DNA from: Verrucomicrobiota bacterium | GTDB lineage: Bacteria; Verrucomicrobiota; Verrucomicrobiia; Verrucomicrobiales; Akkermansiaceae | Direction of reading: 5' to 3' | Assembly: GCA_018969605.1 (NCBI GenBank) | Contig: JAGWXY010000010.1 | Coordinates: forward strand, 1 to 47,415 | Length of the DNA stretch: 47,415 nucleotides | Shown: positions 32,996 through 40,708 of the stretch, piece by piece | How positions within the stretch are numbered: the stretch's first letter is position 1 | How the letters are laid out: each line of letters starts with the position of its first letter | Made by a program: the position numbers and the translations under genes | The notes under the pieces: model-generated | What the model saw: the letters and a program-made list of their open reading frames with translations, nothing else | Databases searched by the model: none | What the model was told of the DNA's origin: nothing

Positions 32996-34789
32996 TCAGA
33001 AGAAGACCGTGAAGTAGACCACGAGGGCGGCGCCGATGCCGATGGCGAAGGCGTAGCCTTGGAGTTGGCCGGATTGCACTTTGCGGAAAAGGTTGCCGAC
33101 GCTCACCGCGCTGCGGCTAATGCCACCAACGAGGAGGCCGTTGATGATGAGTTCATCGAAGAAGTGCACGATCGCGGCGAGGCCGTCTTGGAAATAGCGG
33201 ACGATGAAGTTGTCGTAGAGGCCATCGATGTAGAAACGGTTTTTCAAAACAGGGACCGAGAGCGGGTCCTTGTCCTTGCCGGTGTAGAGAAGCAGCGCGA
33301 ATCCTGCGCCGACGACGAGTGCGGTGACCGACACCCAGAAGAGGAAGTTCACATGAAACTCGCCGGCGTGTTCGGGTACGGCAGGAGCGAGTTTGTGGGC
33401 AAAGCCGTAGCCGGCGCCAACTGCGAGGACGGAGAGCAGGATGAGCGGCAGCAGCATCAGCGGGCCGACTTCGTGGGCGTGATCGGAATTTTCCGAGCGC
33501 GGCTTGCCGAGGAACGCGACGATGAAGAATCGCGTCATGTAAAACGGCGTGAGCACCGCGACGGTGGCGGCGATCCAGAACAGGGCTGGTTGTTTTTCAT
33601 GTGCCGCATGAAGGATCAATTCTTTCGAGAAGAATCCCGAGGTGAAAGGCACTGCGATGAGCGCTGCAAATCCGAGGAAGAAGGTGATCCCGGTGAGCGG
33701 CATTTTTTTCAGCAATCCGCCCATTTTCCAGATGTTTTGTTCGTGGTGGCAGGCGTGGATGACCGCGCCGGAGCCGAGGAAGAGCAGGGCCTTGAACCAT
33801 GCGTGGGTGAAGAGGTGGAACATGCCCGCTTCGCCGGAAACGAGGCCGACCGCCATGACCATGTAGCCGAGCTGCGAGAGCGTTGAGTAGGCGAGCACGC
33901 GTTTGATGTCATCCTGCTGCACGGCCATCAGCGCGGCGACAAGTGCGGTGATGCCGCCGGTCCATGCGATGACGGCGCTGGCTTGCAAGCCTTCGAAGAC
34001 TTCGAAGCCGAGCGAAAGTTGCAGGCGGAAGAGCATATAGACACCGGCGGCGACCATCGTCGCGGCGTGGATGAGTGCCGACACCGGAGTGGGGCCTTCC
34101 ATCGCGTCGGGCAGCCAGACATGGAGTGGCAACTGGGCCGACTTGCCGACCGCGCCGCAGAAGATGCAGAGGACAGCGGCGGATAACACGCCGGCTGAAA
34201 TTTCCGCAGGGACTTTCATTTCATCGAATGCCAGCGTGCCGGTGATGCCCCAGAGCATCAGGATGCCGATCATGAATCCGAAGTCGCCCACGCGGTTGCA
34301 GAGGAACGCTTTTTTCGCGGCATCGGCAGCCGAATTTTTTTCGTACCAGTGACCGATCAGCAGGTAGGAGCTGAGGCCGACCAGTTCCCAGAAGATGAAG
34401 GTCATGATGAAATTCGACGACAGCACGATGCCGGTCATCGAAAACATGAAGAGCGAGAGTCCGGTGAAGTAGCGGTTTTTCGCCGCGTCGTCCTTCATGT
34501 AGGAGAGCGAGAAAATGTGGACGAGCGCGCCGACGCCGGTGACGACCGTCATCATGCCGGTCGAGAGTTGATCGAGCTTGATGCCGATTTGTATGCTAAA
34601 GTCACCAATCGTGGCCCAGTCGATGTTGAAGGTGCCGGACTGGCCGAGCAGGCGCAGTGAGATGACGAGTGTGGCGATTGCCGAAGCGGTCGAGAGCCAC
34701 GGCGCGATCGGCCCGCGGCGCAGCGCGAGCTGGTTGATCACCGCCACCACGAGCGGAAGGAAAAGAAGTTGCCAAGGCAGGGAGTTCAT
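32996..34789 (-). CDS. nuoL: NADH-quinone oxidoreductase subunit L
   Basis: This is the largest antiporter-like subunit (597 residues), placed at the distal end of the membrane arm with a C-terminal lateral helix. FIFWELVGLSSYLLIGHW carries the conserved Glu, and AQLPLHVWLPDAMEGPTPVS is the canonical signature; Lys and His residues line the later helices. It begins with a hydrophobic helix at ATG 34789. Between it and nuoK lies a 516-bp gap occupied by the GxxExxY cassette. Confidence 0.97.
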   Translation of the reverse strand: MNSLPWQLLFLPLVVAVINQLALRRGPIAPWLSTASAIATLVISLRLLGQSGTFNIDWATIGDFSIQIGIKLDQLSTGMMTVVTGVGALVHIFSLSYMKDDAAKNRYFTGLSLFMFSMTGIVLSSNFIMTFIFWELVGLSSYLLIGHWYEKNSAADAAKKAFLCNRVGDFGFMIGILMLWGITGTLAFDEMKVPAEISAGVLSAAVLCIFCGAVGKSAQLPLHVWLPDAMEGPTPVSALIHAATMVAAGVYMLFRLQLSLGFEVFEGLQASAVIAWTGGITALVAALMAVQQDDIKRVLAYSTLSQLGYMVMAVGLVSGEAGMFHLFTHAWFKALLFLGSGAVIHACHHEQNIWKMGGLLKKMPLTGITFFLGFAALIAVPFTSGFFSKELILHAAHEKQPALFWIAATVAVLTPFYMTRFFIVAFLGKPRSENSDHAHEVGPLMLLPLILLSVLAVGAGYGFAHKLAPAVPEHAGEFHVNFLFWVSVTALVVGAGFALLLYTGKDKDPLSVPVLKNRFYIDGLYDNFIVRYFQDGLAAIVHFFDELIINGLLVGGISRSAVSVGNLFRKVQSGQLQGYAFAIGIGAALVVYFTVFF

Positions 34790-34824
34790 GAGGGAGACGA
34801 TGTCTTGCTGGGATGGGTTGCGAG

Positions 34825-35289
34825 GACCACTGATTTCACAGATTTACTGATTTTTGATAAAGATGTTGGCCACTCTTTTGAAGGTGAGGGATGCGGTGCG
34901 AAAATTGAGAATCAAGCCCACTTGGAGGCCTGAAATGCTGAGGTAGCTCAAGGTCTGCGCGATATGGGCATCAGAAATGCCGGAGGCCACTTTGGTCTCG
35001 ATGATCACTTTTCCTTCGACGATCAAATCGGTGATCAAGTTGCCAACGAGCTTCTTGCGATAAAAGACGGGGAATTGTTGCTGTTGGGAGAAGTCCAAGG
35101 ACTGCGCGACAAATTCGAGGCAGAGCGCGTTTTCGTAAATTTTCTCATCGAGGCCTGGGCCCAATGAGCGATGCACAGCCATCGCCGCCCCGATGATCTT
35201 TTCGGTCAGATCGCCGTGAGGGTATTGTTGTGAATCAAATTGCATGGTTTCAAAAATCCCCAATCAGTTAATCAGTGAAATCAGTGGTC
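34825..35289. mobile_element. inverted-repeat cassette carrying the GxxExxY gene, between nuoL and nuoK
   Basis: The left arm 34825-34852 and right arm 35262-35289 are 28 bp each and match at 26 of 28 positions when one is inverted. Both are built of ACTGATT-type units spaced 8-9 bp. The cargo ORF's stop codon (34844-34846) lies inside the left arm. No transposase is present and no clear target-site duplication was found. The mobile nature is inferred from the repeats and the position between two complex I genes. Confidence 0.65.
34844..35245 (-). CDS. GxxExxY-family protein, PD-(D/E)XK-like
   Basis: This 133-residue protein carries the family-defining GLDEKIYENAL (G-x2-E-x2-Y). The segment DLIVEGKVIIETKVA fits the D...E-x-K nuclease-like motif. 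An upstream Met-Gln-Phe-Asp start at 35245 is chosen; a TTG at 35263 would add six residues. The C-terminus ends in FIKNQ within the left repeat arm. The family is common in Verrucomicrobia, Bacteroidetes and related groups and has no established function. Its placement inside an inverted repeat within the nuo operon is unusual. Confidence 0.88.
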   Translation of the reverse strand: MQFDSQQYPHGDLTEKIIGAAMAVHRSLGPGLDEKIYENALCLEFVAQSLDFSQQQQFPVFYRKKLVGNLITDLIVEGKVIIETKVASGISDAHIAQTLSYLSISGLQVGLILNFRTASLTFKRVANIFIKNQ

Positions 35290-35305
35290 AAAAAATCGAT
35301 GTTCA

Positions 35306-35623
35306 TCAGCCTTTCAGGCTGGTGAGTTCATCGGTGTGGATGGTTTGGCGTGCGCGGTAGAGGGCGACGATGATGGCGAGGCCGACGGCCACTTCGGCGG
35401 CGGCGACGGTGATGACGAAGAAGACGAGCATCTGCGCGTTGTAGTCGGGCAGGCCGTTGAGGGTGTTGAAGCGTGAGAACGCGACGAGGCTGAGGTTGGC
35501 CGCGCTAAGCATCAGCTCGAGGCACATGAAGACGATGATGATGTTGCGGCGCAGCACGACGCCCGCGAGGCCGATGGCAAAGAGCAGGCCGGAGACGAGG
35601 AGGTAGTCGTTGAGGGTGGGCAT
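35306..35623 (-). CDS. nuoK: NADH-quinone oxidoreductase subunit K
   Basis: This small membrane subunit (105 residues) has three helices. The conserved Glu residues of the proton path are in [13 protein letters not shown] and [16 protein letters not shown]. It starts at ATG 35623, and the 109-bp gap to nuoJ contains an inverted GTTANNN repeat. Upstream on the other side lies the GxxExxY cassette. Confidence 0.96.
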   Translation of the reverse strand: MPTLNDYLLVSGLLFAIGLAGVVLRRNIIIVFMCLELMLSAANLSLVAFSRFNTLNGLPDYNAQMLVFFVITVAAAEVAVGLAIIVALYRARQTIHTDELTSLKG

Positions 35624-35628
35624 GGGTG

Positions 35629-35724
35629 GTTAAAAGTTATTGGGTTATTGGTTAAAAGTTATTGGGGAAGAATTGGCAGAGGAATGTGGTGCGGTATTTT
35701 TGCCATTAACGAATAACTCTTAAC
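35629..35724. repeat. inverted GTTANNN heptad repeat in the nuoK/nuoJ gap
   Basis: The left part has tandem GTTANNN units from 35629 to about 35665, including a 15-bp direct repeat (35629-35643 and 35651-35665). The right arm 35703-35724 read in reverse also gives GTTANNN units, and pairs with the left arm 35629-35651. There is no ORF inside. Confidence 0.75.
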
Positions 35725-35732
35725 GTTTAACT

Positions 35733-36296
35733 TCAGTCTGCCTGGCGCTTCGAGAGGGTGACCACGCCGATGGTGGCGACGAGAAGGAGGACGCCGAGGA
35801 GTTGGAGCGGAAGATTGTATTGGGTGAAGAGCGTGTGGCCGATGAGGTGGATGTCGGGCAGGCGACCGTCGGTGAGGGCTTCGGCGATTTTGCTGTCCTT
35901 GGGAAATTGGGCAGCGGCGTTGGTGAGTGTTTGCTTGTCGAGATCGGGCGCGGTTTTGTCGGCCGATTGCGAGAGGATGCCGACGAGTTGGACGACAAAT
36001 GCAACCACCAGCGCGAGGCCTGCAGCGAGTGGGGCGAGTCCGCGGGCGCGTTTTTCCTCATCCTTGAGGTCGAGCAGCATGATGATGAACAGGAAGAGCA
36101 CCATCACCGCGCCGGTGTAGACGAGGATTTGGATGATCCCGACAAAGAAGGCGCTGAGGCCGATGAAAAGCCCTGCAAGACCGACGAAGCAGGTGACCAT
36201 CGAGAGTGCGCTGGCAACCGGGTTGCGAAATGCGATCACCGCCGCACCACCGATGAGCATGATGGTGGAAAAAAGCCAAAAAATATAGGAAGGCAT
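35733..36296 (-). CDS. nuoJ: NADH-quinone oxidoreductase subunit J
   Basis: This membrane subunit has 187 residues and five hydrophobic segments. ALSMVTCFVGLAGLFIGLSA and FVGIIQILVYTGAVMVLFLF, with the pi-bulge helix, match the family. Oddity: a loop of about 50 residues between helices 4 and 5 (LSQSADKTAPDLDKQ to the HLIGHTLFT) is longer than in E. coli NuoJ. It ends just before the K/J repeat and is followed upstream by the J/I repeat gap. Confidence 0.95.
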   Translation of the reverse strand: MPSYIFWLFSTIMLIGGAAVIAFRNPVASALSMVTCFVGLAGLFIGLSAFFVGIIQILVYTGAVMVLFLFIIMLLDLKDEEKRARGLAPLAAGLALVVAFVVQLVGILSQSADKTAPDLDKQTLTNAAAQFPKDSKIAEALTDGRLPDIHLIGHTLFTQYNLPLQLLGVLLLVATIGVVTLSKRQAD

Positions 36297-36313
36297 TGGA
36301 GATTGGGAGATTA

Positions 36314-36375
36314 GTTAGAGGTTATTTGTTATGGGTTAAGAGGTTGGGTGGCTGCAGCAACTTATAACTTTTAAC
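36314..36375. repeat. degenerate inverted GTTANNN heptad repeat in the nuoJ/nuoI gap
   Basis: GTTANNN units start at 36314 (GTTAGAG, GTTATTT, GTTATGG, GTTAAGA), and the inverted side 36359-36375 gives GTTAAAA, GTTATAA and GTT. Pairing is weak (about 13 of 17). The gap is 94 bp and has no ORF. Confidence 0.6.
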
Positions 36376-36390
36376 CGATCACTTTGAACA

Positions 36391-36957
36391 TCACTTCAAC
36401 TCATTCCATTTGTTGACGAGGCCAGTGCGGACTCCGCCGATTTCGTAGAGTTTCTTTTTGTCGTGAAGCATGTCGGCGCGTTTGAGACCGGTGATGAGGT
36501 AGTCCTTGCGCAGGTAGATCGCCTGTTCCGGGCAGACTTCTTCGCACATGCCACAGTAGATGCAGCGGATCATGTCGATTTCGAATTCCTTTGGGCGTTT
36601 TTCAACTTTGGCCCATGGGTCGTCGGAGGGAATTTCGCCGGGGGTGATGCGAATTGCTTTGGGTGGGCAGATGAATTCGCAGAGTTGGCACGAGACGCAG
36701 CGTTCGCGGCCTTGCTCGTCGGTGACGAGTGCAGGCGCGCCGCGGTAGTAATCGGGCAGGTGCGAATCCCAGCGTTGCTCGGGGAACTGCATGGTCACGC
36801 CGAGGCCGGATGATTCGAGGTCTTTGGCGCCCACCGATTTTCCGCGCAGCGAGCGGATCGCGTGGCCGAGGGTGAGGATGAAGCCTTTGACGAGGGCTCC
36901 GAAGTAGATCTTCTCACCTAGCTTGAGTTGAGGGCGTTGGAGTTTGACGACGGCCAT
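36391..36957 (-). CDS. nuoI: NADH-quinone oxidoreductase subunit I (2x[4Fe-4S])
   Basis: This peripheral-arm ferredoxin subunit has 188 residues. It carries two 4Fe-4S motifs: CVSCQLCEFICP and CIYCGMCEEVCP. Their spacing is typical for clusters N6a and N6b. The reading frame extends to 37113, but the upstream part overlaps nuoH and is not conserved, so ATG 36957 is used. nuoH ends 31 nt upstream. Confidence 0.97.
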   Translation of the reverse strand: MAVVKLQRPQLKLGEKIYFGALVKGFILTLGHAIRSLRGKSVGAKDLESSGLGVTMQFPEQRWDSHLPDYYRGAPALVTDEQGRERCVSCQLCEFICPPKAIRITPGEIPSDDPWAKVEKRPKEFEIDMIRCIYCGMCEEVCPEQAIYLRKDYLITGLKRADMLHDKKKLYEIGGVRTGLVNKWNELK

Positions 36958-36988
36958 GGAATTGCGGGGTGAGGATTGGAAAAAGGGC

Positions 36989-38248
36989 TTAGGCGCGCAG
37001 CGGTTTGGGTTGGTCTTCGGAAACTTTTGCAACCCAGATGATGGCGCCGGTGACGACGGCCAAAAGGATCGCGCCGGCGGCGATGATCGGGGTGGAGAGC
37101 GAGGGTGCTGCAATGATCAACGCGGCGAGGAAGACATTGATGAGTGCCGCTTCGAAGAAGATCACCCAACCGAGTTTCATGAGTTGATCGTAGCGGAAGC
37201 GCGGCACGGTCCAGCGTACGAGGATGAAGAAGAGGATGAAGGCAAGCAGCTTGGTGAGGAAGCAGCCCATGTGGATGAGCCCGCCGAAGTGGAAGGATCC
37301 GATGTGGAGTTGGCTGATGTATTGATCGAGCCCGAAGCCGACCGACCAACCGCCGAGGAAGAGCGTGATGATGAGCGCCGAGCCGATCACCATCGCAGCG
37401 TATTCACCCATGAAAAACAGAGCGAACTTCATCGACGAGTATTCCGTGTGATAGCCACCGACGAGTTCGGTCTCGCACTCGGGGAGGTCGAAGGGCATGC
37501 GGTTGGTTTCGGCGAAAATCGAAACGGTGAAGATCAGGAATGCGATGAAGGCAGGGATCCAGAACATCGCGGTTTGTAGATCGGGCAGGCCGATTTTTCC
37601 GTCCTTCCAGAATGGCAGGAGAAGCCAGCCGTTGTCGGCTTGGTGCTGGACGATTTTTGAGAGATTCAAATCACCGAAGTAGAGCAGGACTGGGATGATC
37701 GAGAGGCCGAGCGAAATTTCGTAGGAGATCATCTGGGCGGTCGAGCGCACGCCACCGATGAAGGGGAATTTCGAATTCGACGACCATCCGGCGAGTGTGA
37801 TGCCGTAGACCGTGAGTGATGAAACTGCGAAGACAAACAGCGGGCCGGCATCGATGTCGGCGATCACGAGTTTTTCCGCGTGACCGAGAATCGAGATCGG
37901 CGAACCGAAGGGCACGACGCAGACGGTGATGAGCGCGGGGATGACGGTGAGTGCCGGAGCAAGCCAGTAGAATGCCTTGCGCACATGGGCGGGCGTGAAG
38001 TCTTCCTTGAGGAAAAGTTTCAGTCCGTCGGCCATTGGTTGGACGAGACCGAACATGTGGAAGTCTTTTTTGAATCCGAGCAGCGAGAGCGGGATGCCGA
38101 CGCGGTTCGGGCCGACACGGTCCTGAATGATCGCGGAAAAGCGGCGTTCGAAATACACCGAGAGTGGCACCAGCGGCAGTACCACGATGAAGGTGAGCGT
38201 GACGATCTTGGTGAGGATAATCGCGAGTTGGAAGATGAGATCCGGCAT
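36989..38248 (-). CDS. nuoH: NADH-quinone oxidoreductase subunit H
   Basis: This membrane subunit contributes to the quinone-binding chamber (419 residues). ERRFSAIIQDRVGPNRVG, VQPMADGLKLFLKED and the LPECETELVGGYHTEYSS loop are diagnostic. About eight or nine membrane helices are present. At 419 residues it is longer than the usual 320-350, the excess being mainly in loops (for example near VQHQADNG and the C-terminus). The gap to nuoG upstream is occupied by the four-helix-bundle cassette. Confidence 0.96.
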   Translation of the reverse strand: MPDLIFQLAIILTKIVTLTFIVVLPLVPLSVYFERRFSAIIQDRVGPNRVGIPLSLLGFKKDFHMFGLVQPMADGLKLFLKEDFTPAHVRKAFYWLAPALTVIPALITVCVVPFGSPISILGHAEKLVIADIDAGPLFVFAVSSLTVYGITLAGWSSNSKFPFIGGVRSTAQMISYEISLGLSIIPVLLYFGDLNLSKIVQHQADNGWLLLPFWKDGKIGLPDLQTAMFWIPAFIAFLIFTVSIFAETNRMPFDLPECETELVGGYHTEYSSMKFALFFMGEYAAMVIGSALIITLFLGGWSVGFGLDQYISQLHIGSFHFGGLIHMGCFLTKLLAFILFFILVRWTVPRFRYDQLMKLGWVIFFEAALINVFLAALIIAAPSLSTPIIAAGAILLAVVTGAIIWVAKVSEDQPKPLRA

Positions 38249-38256
38249 GAGAAAAA

Positions 38257-38715
38257 GTTAGAAGTTATCAGTTAGAGGTTATTGGTGGTTGCCTTTTTCC
38301 CGATCCGCCTTGCGCAGATATGCGATGTATCCATTGAGCAGCGCGATGGCATGTGACGCGATCTCGCGACCTTCGTTGAGCAATTCTTCGCTTGCGATGC
38401 CTTCATCGACCGCGGTAATCATGTGATCCAAGGTTTCCCAACAAGATCCGCGGGCATTGGAGCAAAATTTGGCGTTGTCGAGGTAATGAAAGCGTCCATA
38501 GCCCTCGGCGATGTTGGAAGTTGCCGAGCAAGCCGAGCGCAGAATTTGGTCGCCTAAACGGTAACGCTCTTCGCCGGGAAGAGCTTTGAAGAATTTTTTT
38601 GCCACGAATACGCGAAGGCTTCGGCATGCCTTCCAGCAGTCGAGATCTTCGAAGGATTTGATTGGTTCGCGATTCATGATTAAGCGCAACTAACTTATAA
38701 CCAATAACTTCTAAC
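38257..38715. mobile_element. inverted GTTANNN-repeat cassette carrying the four-helix-bundle gene, between nuoH and nuoG
   Basis: The left arm 38257-38281 and right arm 38691-38715 match at 21 of 25 positions when one is inverted; both are strings of GTTANNN heptads. The right array continues into the end of nuoG: the last codons L-V-N-G-stop of nuoG read as heptad sequence. The cargo ORF stop (38279-38281) lies at the end of the left arm, as in the GxxExxY cassette. Confidence 0.7.
38279..38677 (-). CDS. four-helix-bundle protein (S23 / rRNA intervening-sequence-protein family)
   Basis: This 132-residue protein shows four amphipathic helices with the family motifs SFEDLDCWKACRSLRVFV, ILRSACSATSNIAEGYGR and EALNGYIAYL-like C-terminal segments (here IALLNGYIAYLRKADR). 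The family is known from ORFs inside intervening sequences of 23S rRNA genes and, more distantly, from the Avd protein of diversity-generating retroelements. The ATG at 38677 is used; TTG 38689 could extend it by four residues. It is flanked by inverted heptad repeats. No function for free-standing members is established. Confidence 0.88.
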   Translation of the reverse strand: MNREPIKSFEDLDCWKACRSLRVFVAKKFFKALPGEERYRLGDQILRSACSATSNIAEGYGRFHYLDNAKFCSNARGSCWETLDHMITAVDEGIASEELLNEGREIASHAIALLNGYIAYLRKADREKGNHQ

Positions 38716-40471
38716 CATTAACCAATCCCGCCGCCTTGCGGGCGCGTTCGTTTTCTAGGAGGGTAATTTTGTGGCCGGTTTCGGTGATTTGAGTTCCTTG
38801 ATGGCCGATTTTGGAGAGGGTGAGATTTTGAAAGGCGGGGATGTTTTCCGCGATCGACTTGAAGACATCCTCGATGTGATGGATCTCGTGTTTGTCGCCG
38901 GTGATGGCGCAGATCAGGTCGCGGATTGCTTCCCAATCATCGCGGCATTGGCCGGTCGGCTCGACCGCGCGGTTGAGGCGTTGGAGGCGGCCGGAGAGGT
39001 TCACCATCGAGCCGCGTTTTTCGGCGAAAGCGGCGGTGGGCAGCACGAAATGTGCACGCGATGCGGTCGGGTTGGCGAGCGTGTGAAGCTGCACGAGAAG
39101 GCCGAGCTTCGAAAGATCCTCGCTGCTGAATCCTGCGTCGGTGACGAGGTCTTCGCCGAGCACAATGAGGGCCTTGATGTCGCCCGAGCCGACGGCGCTG
39201 CGGATCGAATCGAGCTTCGAGCTTGGGGCGCTGTTTTCCCAAACCAGCTTGGCGCCGGTGGTGTTCGGGTTGCGATCTGCGGCGATGAGCAAGTGGTCGG
39301 CTTCGCCGGTTCTTGGAACGATCGTGAGGTGCTGGGTGCCGATGTTTTTCGCGAGCGCGCGGGTTAGGAAGAGCTCCTCATTGGTCATGCGACCGGAGGC
39401 GATGACTGCGATTTGATCGGGCGCGAAACTCTTGATTGCCGAGGCGGCGCTTGCGAGTGCGGCGCTCCATGTCGTCGGCTCGTGAAGGCCGGAGGCATTT
39501 TTTGCGAGCGGCTGCGAGAGGCGATTTTCGCCGTCGATGTAGTGGAAATTGAGGCGGTGTGAATCCGGCATCCAGCAGGAATTCACCTCGTCGTTTTGGC
39601 GCGGGGTGATGCGGTGGATTTTGTTGCCGCGGGTCCAGATGGTGATGTTGGTACCGGTGCCGCAATTGACATCGATGCTTGGTGTTTCCTTGAGGAACCA
39701 CACGCGCATTTGGAAACGGAAATCATTCGATGTGAGTGCGCCGACCGGGCAGATATCGGCGGTGTTGAGCGAGTAGTTCGAGTCGAGCAGGCGGCCGGGG
39801 TGGACGGTGAGGGTGGTATGAGTGCCGCGTTGGGTGAAACCGAGGACCGGGTCGCCGGCGACTTCATCCATGAAGCGGATGCAGCGGCTGCACATGATAC
39901 AGCGTTCGTCGTCGAGACGGATGCGGGGGCCGATATCGACATTTTTCGGCTTTTTCACCTTCATGTCGATGAAGCGCGAGACGCCGCGGCCGTGGCCGAC
40001 CGAGTGTTCCTGGAGTCGGCATTCGCCAGCTTGGTCGCAGATCGGGCAGTCGAGCGGATGGTTGATGAGGAGAAATTCCATCACGCCCTCGCGGCATTTT
40101 TCCACCAGCTCGCCGGAGGTGCGGATGCCCATGTTTTCGGCGACCGTGTTGGCACAGGCGATGACGGGCCGCGGCATCCAGCCGATCGGCTCGTAGCCGT
40201 TTTCATCGCGCTGGGGTTCTTGGCCGGGTGCGGGGCGCGGCGGCATGCCGGTTTGCACAAGGCACATGCGGCAGTTGCCGGGCGCAGTGAGCTTCGGGTG
40301 ATAACAGTAGTGGGGCACGATGCTGCCGACGCTGCGGCATGCCTCAATGATCCGTGTGCCTTTGGTAAACTGGCGCCAAACGCCGTCGATCTGTACATTG
40401 ACCATGCCTTTTTCGGCAGCAAGGTCCTTTGGCAATTTCAGTTCCGCAGTCGCAGAGGGTGTGTCGCTCAT
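38711..40471 (-). CDS. nuoG: NADH-quinone oxidoreductase subunit G
   Basis: This large electron-transfer subunit has 586 residues. The [2Fe-2S] ligands are in HYCYHPKL and GNCRMC, with a further Cys in VIACANTV. The N5 cluster H-x3-C-x2-C is HPLDCPICDQAGEC. N3/N4-type ferredoxin motifs are CIMCSRCIRFMDE and DICPVGAL. After that a truncated molybdopterin-like domain keeps only weak resemblance to formate dehydrogenase. A frame extends to 40504, but ATG 40471 gives a normal N-terminus. The C-terminal few codons coincide with the heptad repeat. nuoF and other genes do not lie upstream in this window. Confidence 0.95.
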   Translation of the reverse strand: MSDTPSATAELKLPKDLAAEKGMVNVQIDGVWRQFTKGTRIIEACRSVGSIVPHYCYHPKLTAPGNCRMCLVQTGMPPRPAPGQEPQRDENGYEPIGWMPRPVIACANTVAENMGIRTSGELVEKCREGVMEFLLINHPLDCPICDQAGECRLQEHSVGHGRGVSRFIDMKVKKPKNVDIGPRIRLDDERCIMCSRCIRFMDEVAGDPVLGFTQRGTHTTLTVHPGRLLDSNYSLNTADICPVGALTSNDFRFQMRVWFLKETPSIDVNCGTGTNITIWTRGNKIHRITPRQNDEVNSCWMPDSHRLNFHYIDGENRLSQPLAKNASGLHEPTTWSAALASAASAIKSFAPDQIAVIASGRMTNEELFLTRALAKNIGTQHLTIVPRTGEADHLLIAADRNPNTTGAKLVWENSAPSSKLDSIRSAVGSGDIKALIVLGEDLVTDAGFSSEDLSKLGLLVQLHTLANPTASRAHFVLPTAAFAEKRGSMVNLSGRLQRLNRAVEPTGQCRDDWEAIRDLICAITGDKHEIHHIEDVFKSIAENIPAFQNLTLSKIGHQGTQITETGHKITLLENERARKAAGLVNG

Positions 40472-40645
40472 GGCATCGAAGTTAAACCGGGCGCGGTATG
40501 CCAAATCGCCCGGCCCGCACGCGCGGGACTATGTCGGGCCGATCCCTGCCGGGCAAGCGTGCTTTCGGAAAAAATGCAGGGATTTCGGGCGGGAATGCGA
40601 TGTCCTGCGGCGACTGGATGGGTTGGAGCGGCGAGATCGGTTGAG

Positions 40646-40702
40646 GCGGCGACCGGTGATCGCCGTCACGGTGAGGTTGGAGCGGCGACCGGTGATCGCA
40701 GC
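40646..40702. repeat. two REP-like palindromes (copies 1 and 2)
   Basis: The core is GCGGCGA-CCGGTGA-TCGCCGC, a 7-bp inverted repeat with a 7-bp loop. Copy 1 starts at 40646 and copy 2 at 40682 (with one base change in the right arm). Other copies are at 42547, 43111 and 43882. Confidence 0.8.
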
Positions 40703-40708
40703 AATCTT

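Noticed and set aside
31448-38715. CRISPR-like arrays suggested by regular short repeats
   Set aside because: The repeat unit is 7 bp, with no spacers of constant length and no cas genes; these are tandem heptads.
40511-40541. Stem-loop (CGGCCCG/CGGGCCG) upstream of nuoG as a terminator or riboswitch
   Set aside because: Perfect 7-bp arms, but no T-run, no expression platform and no known aptamer; left unassigned.
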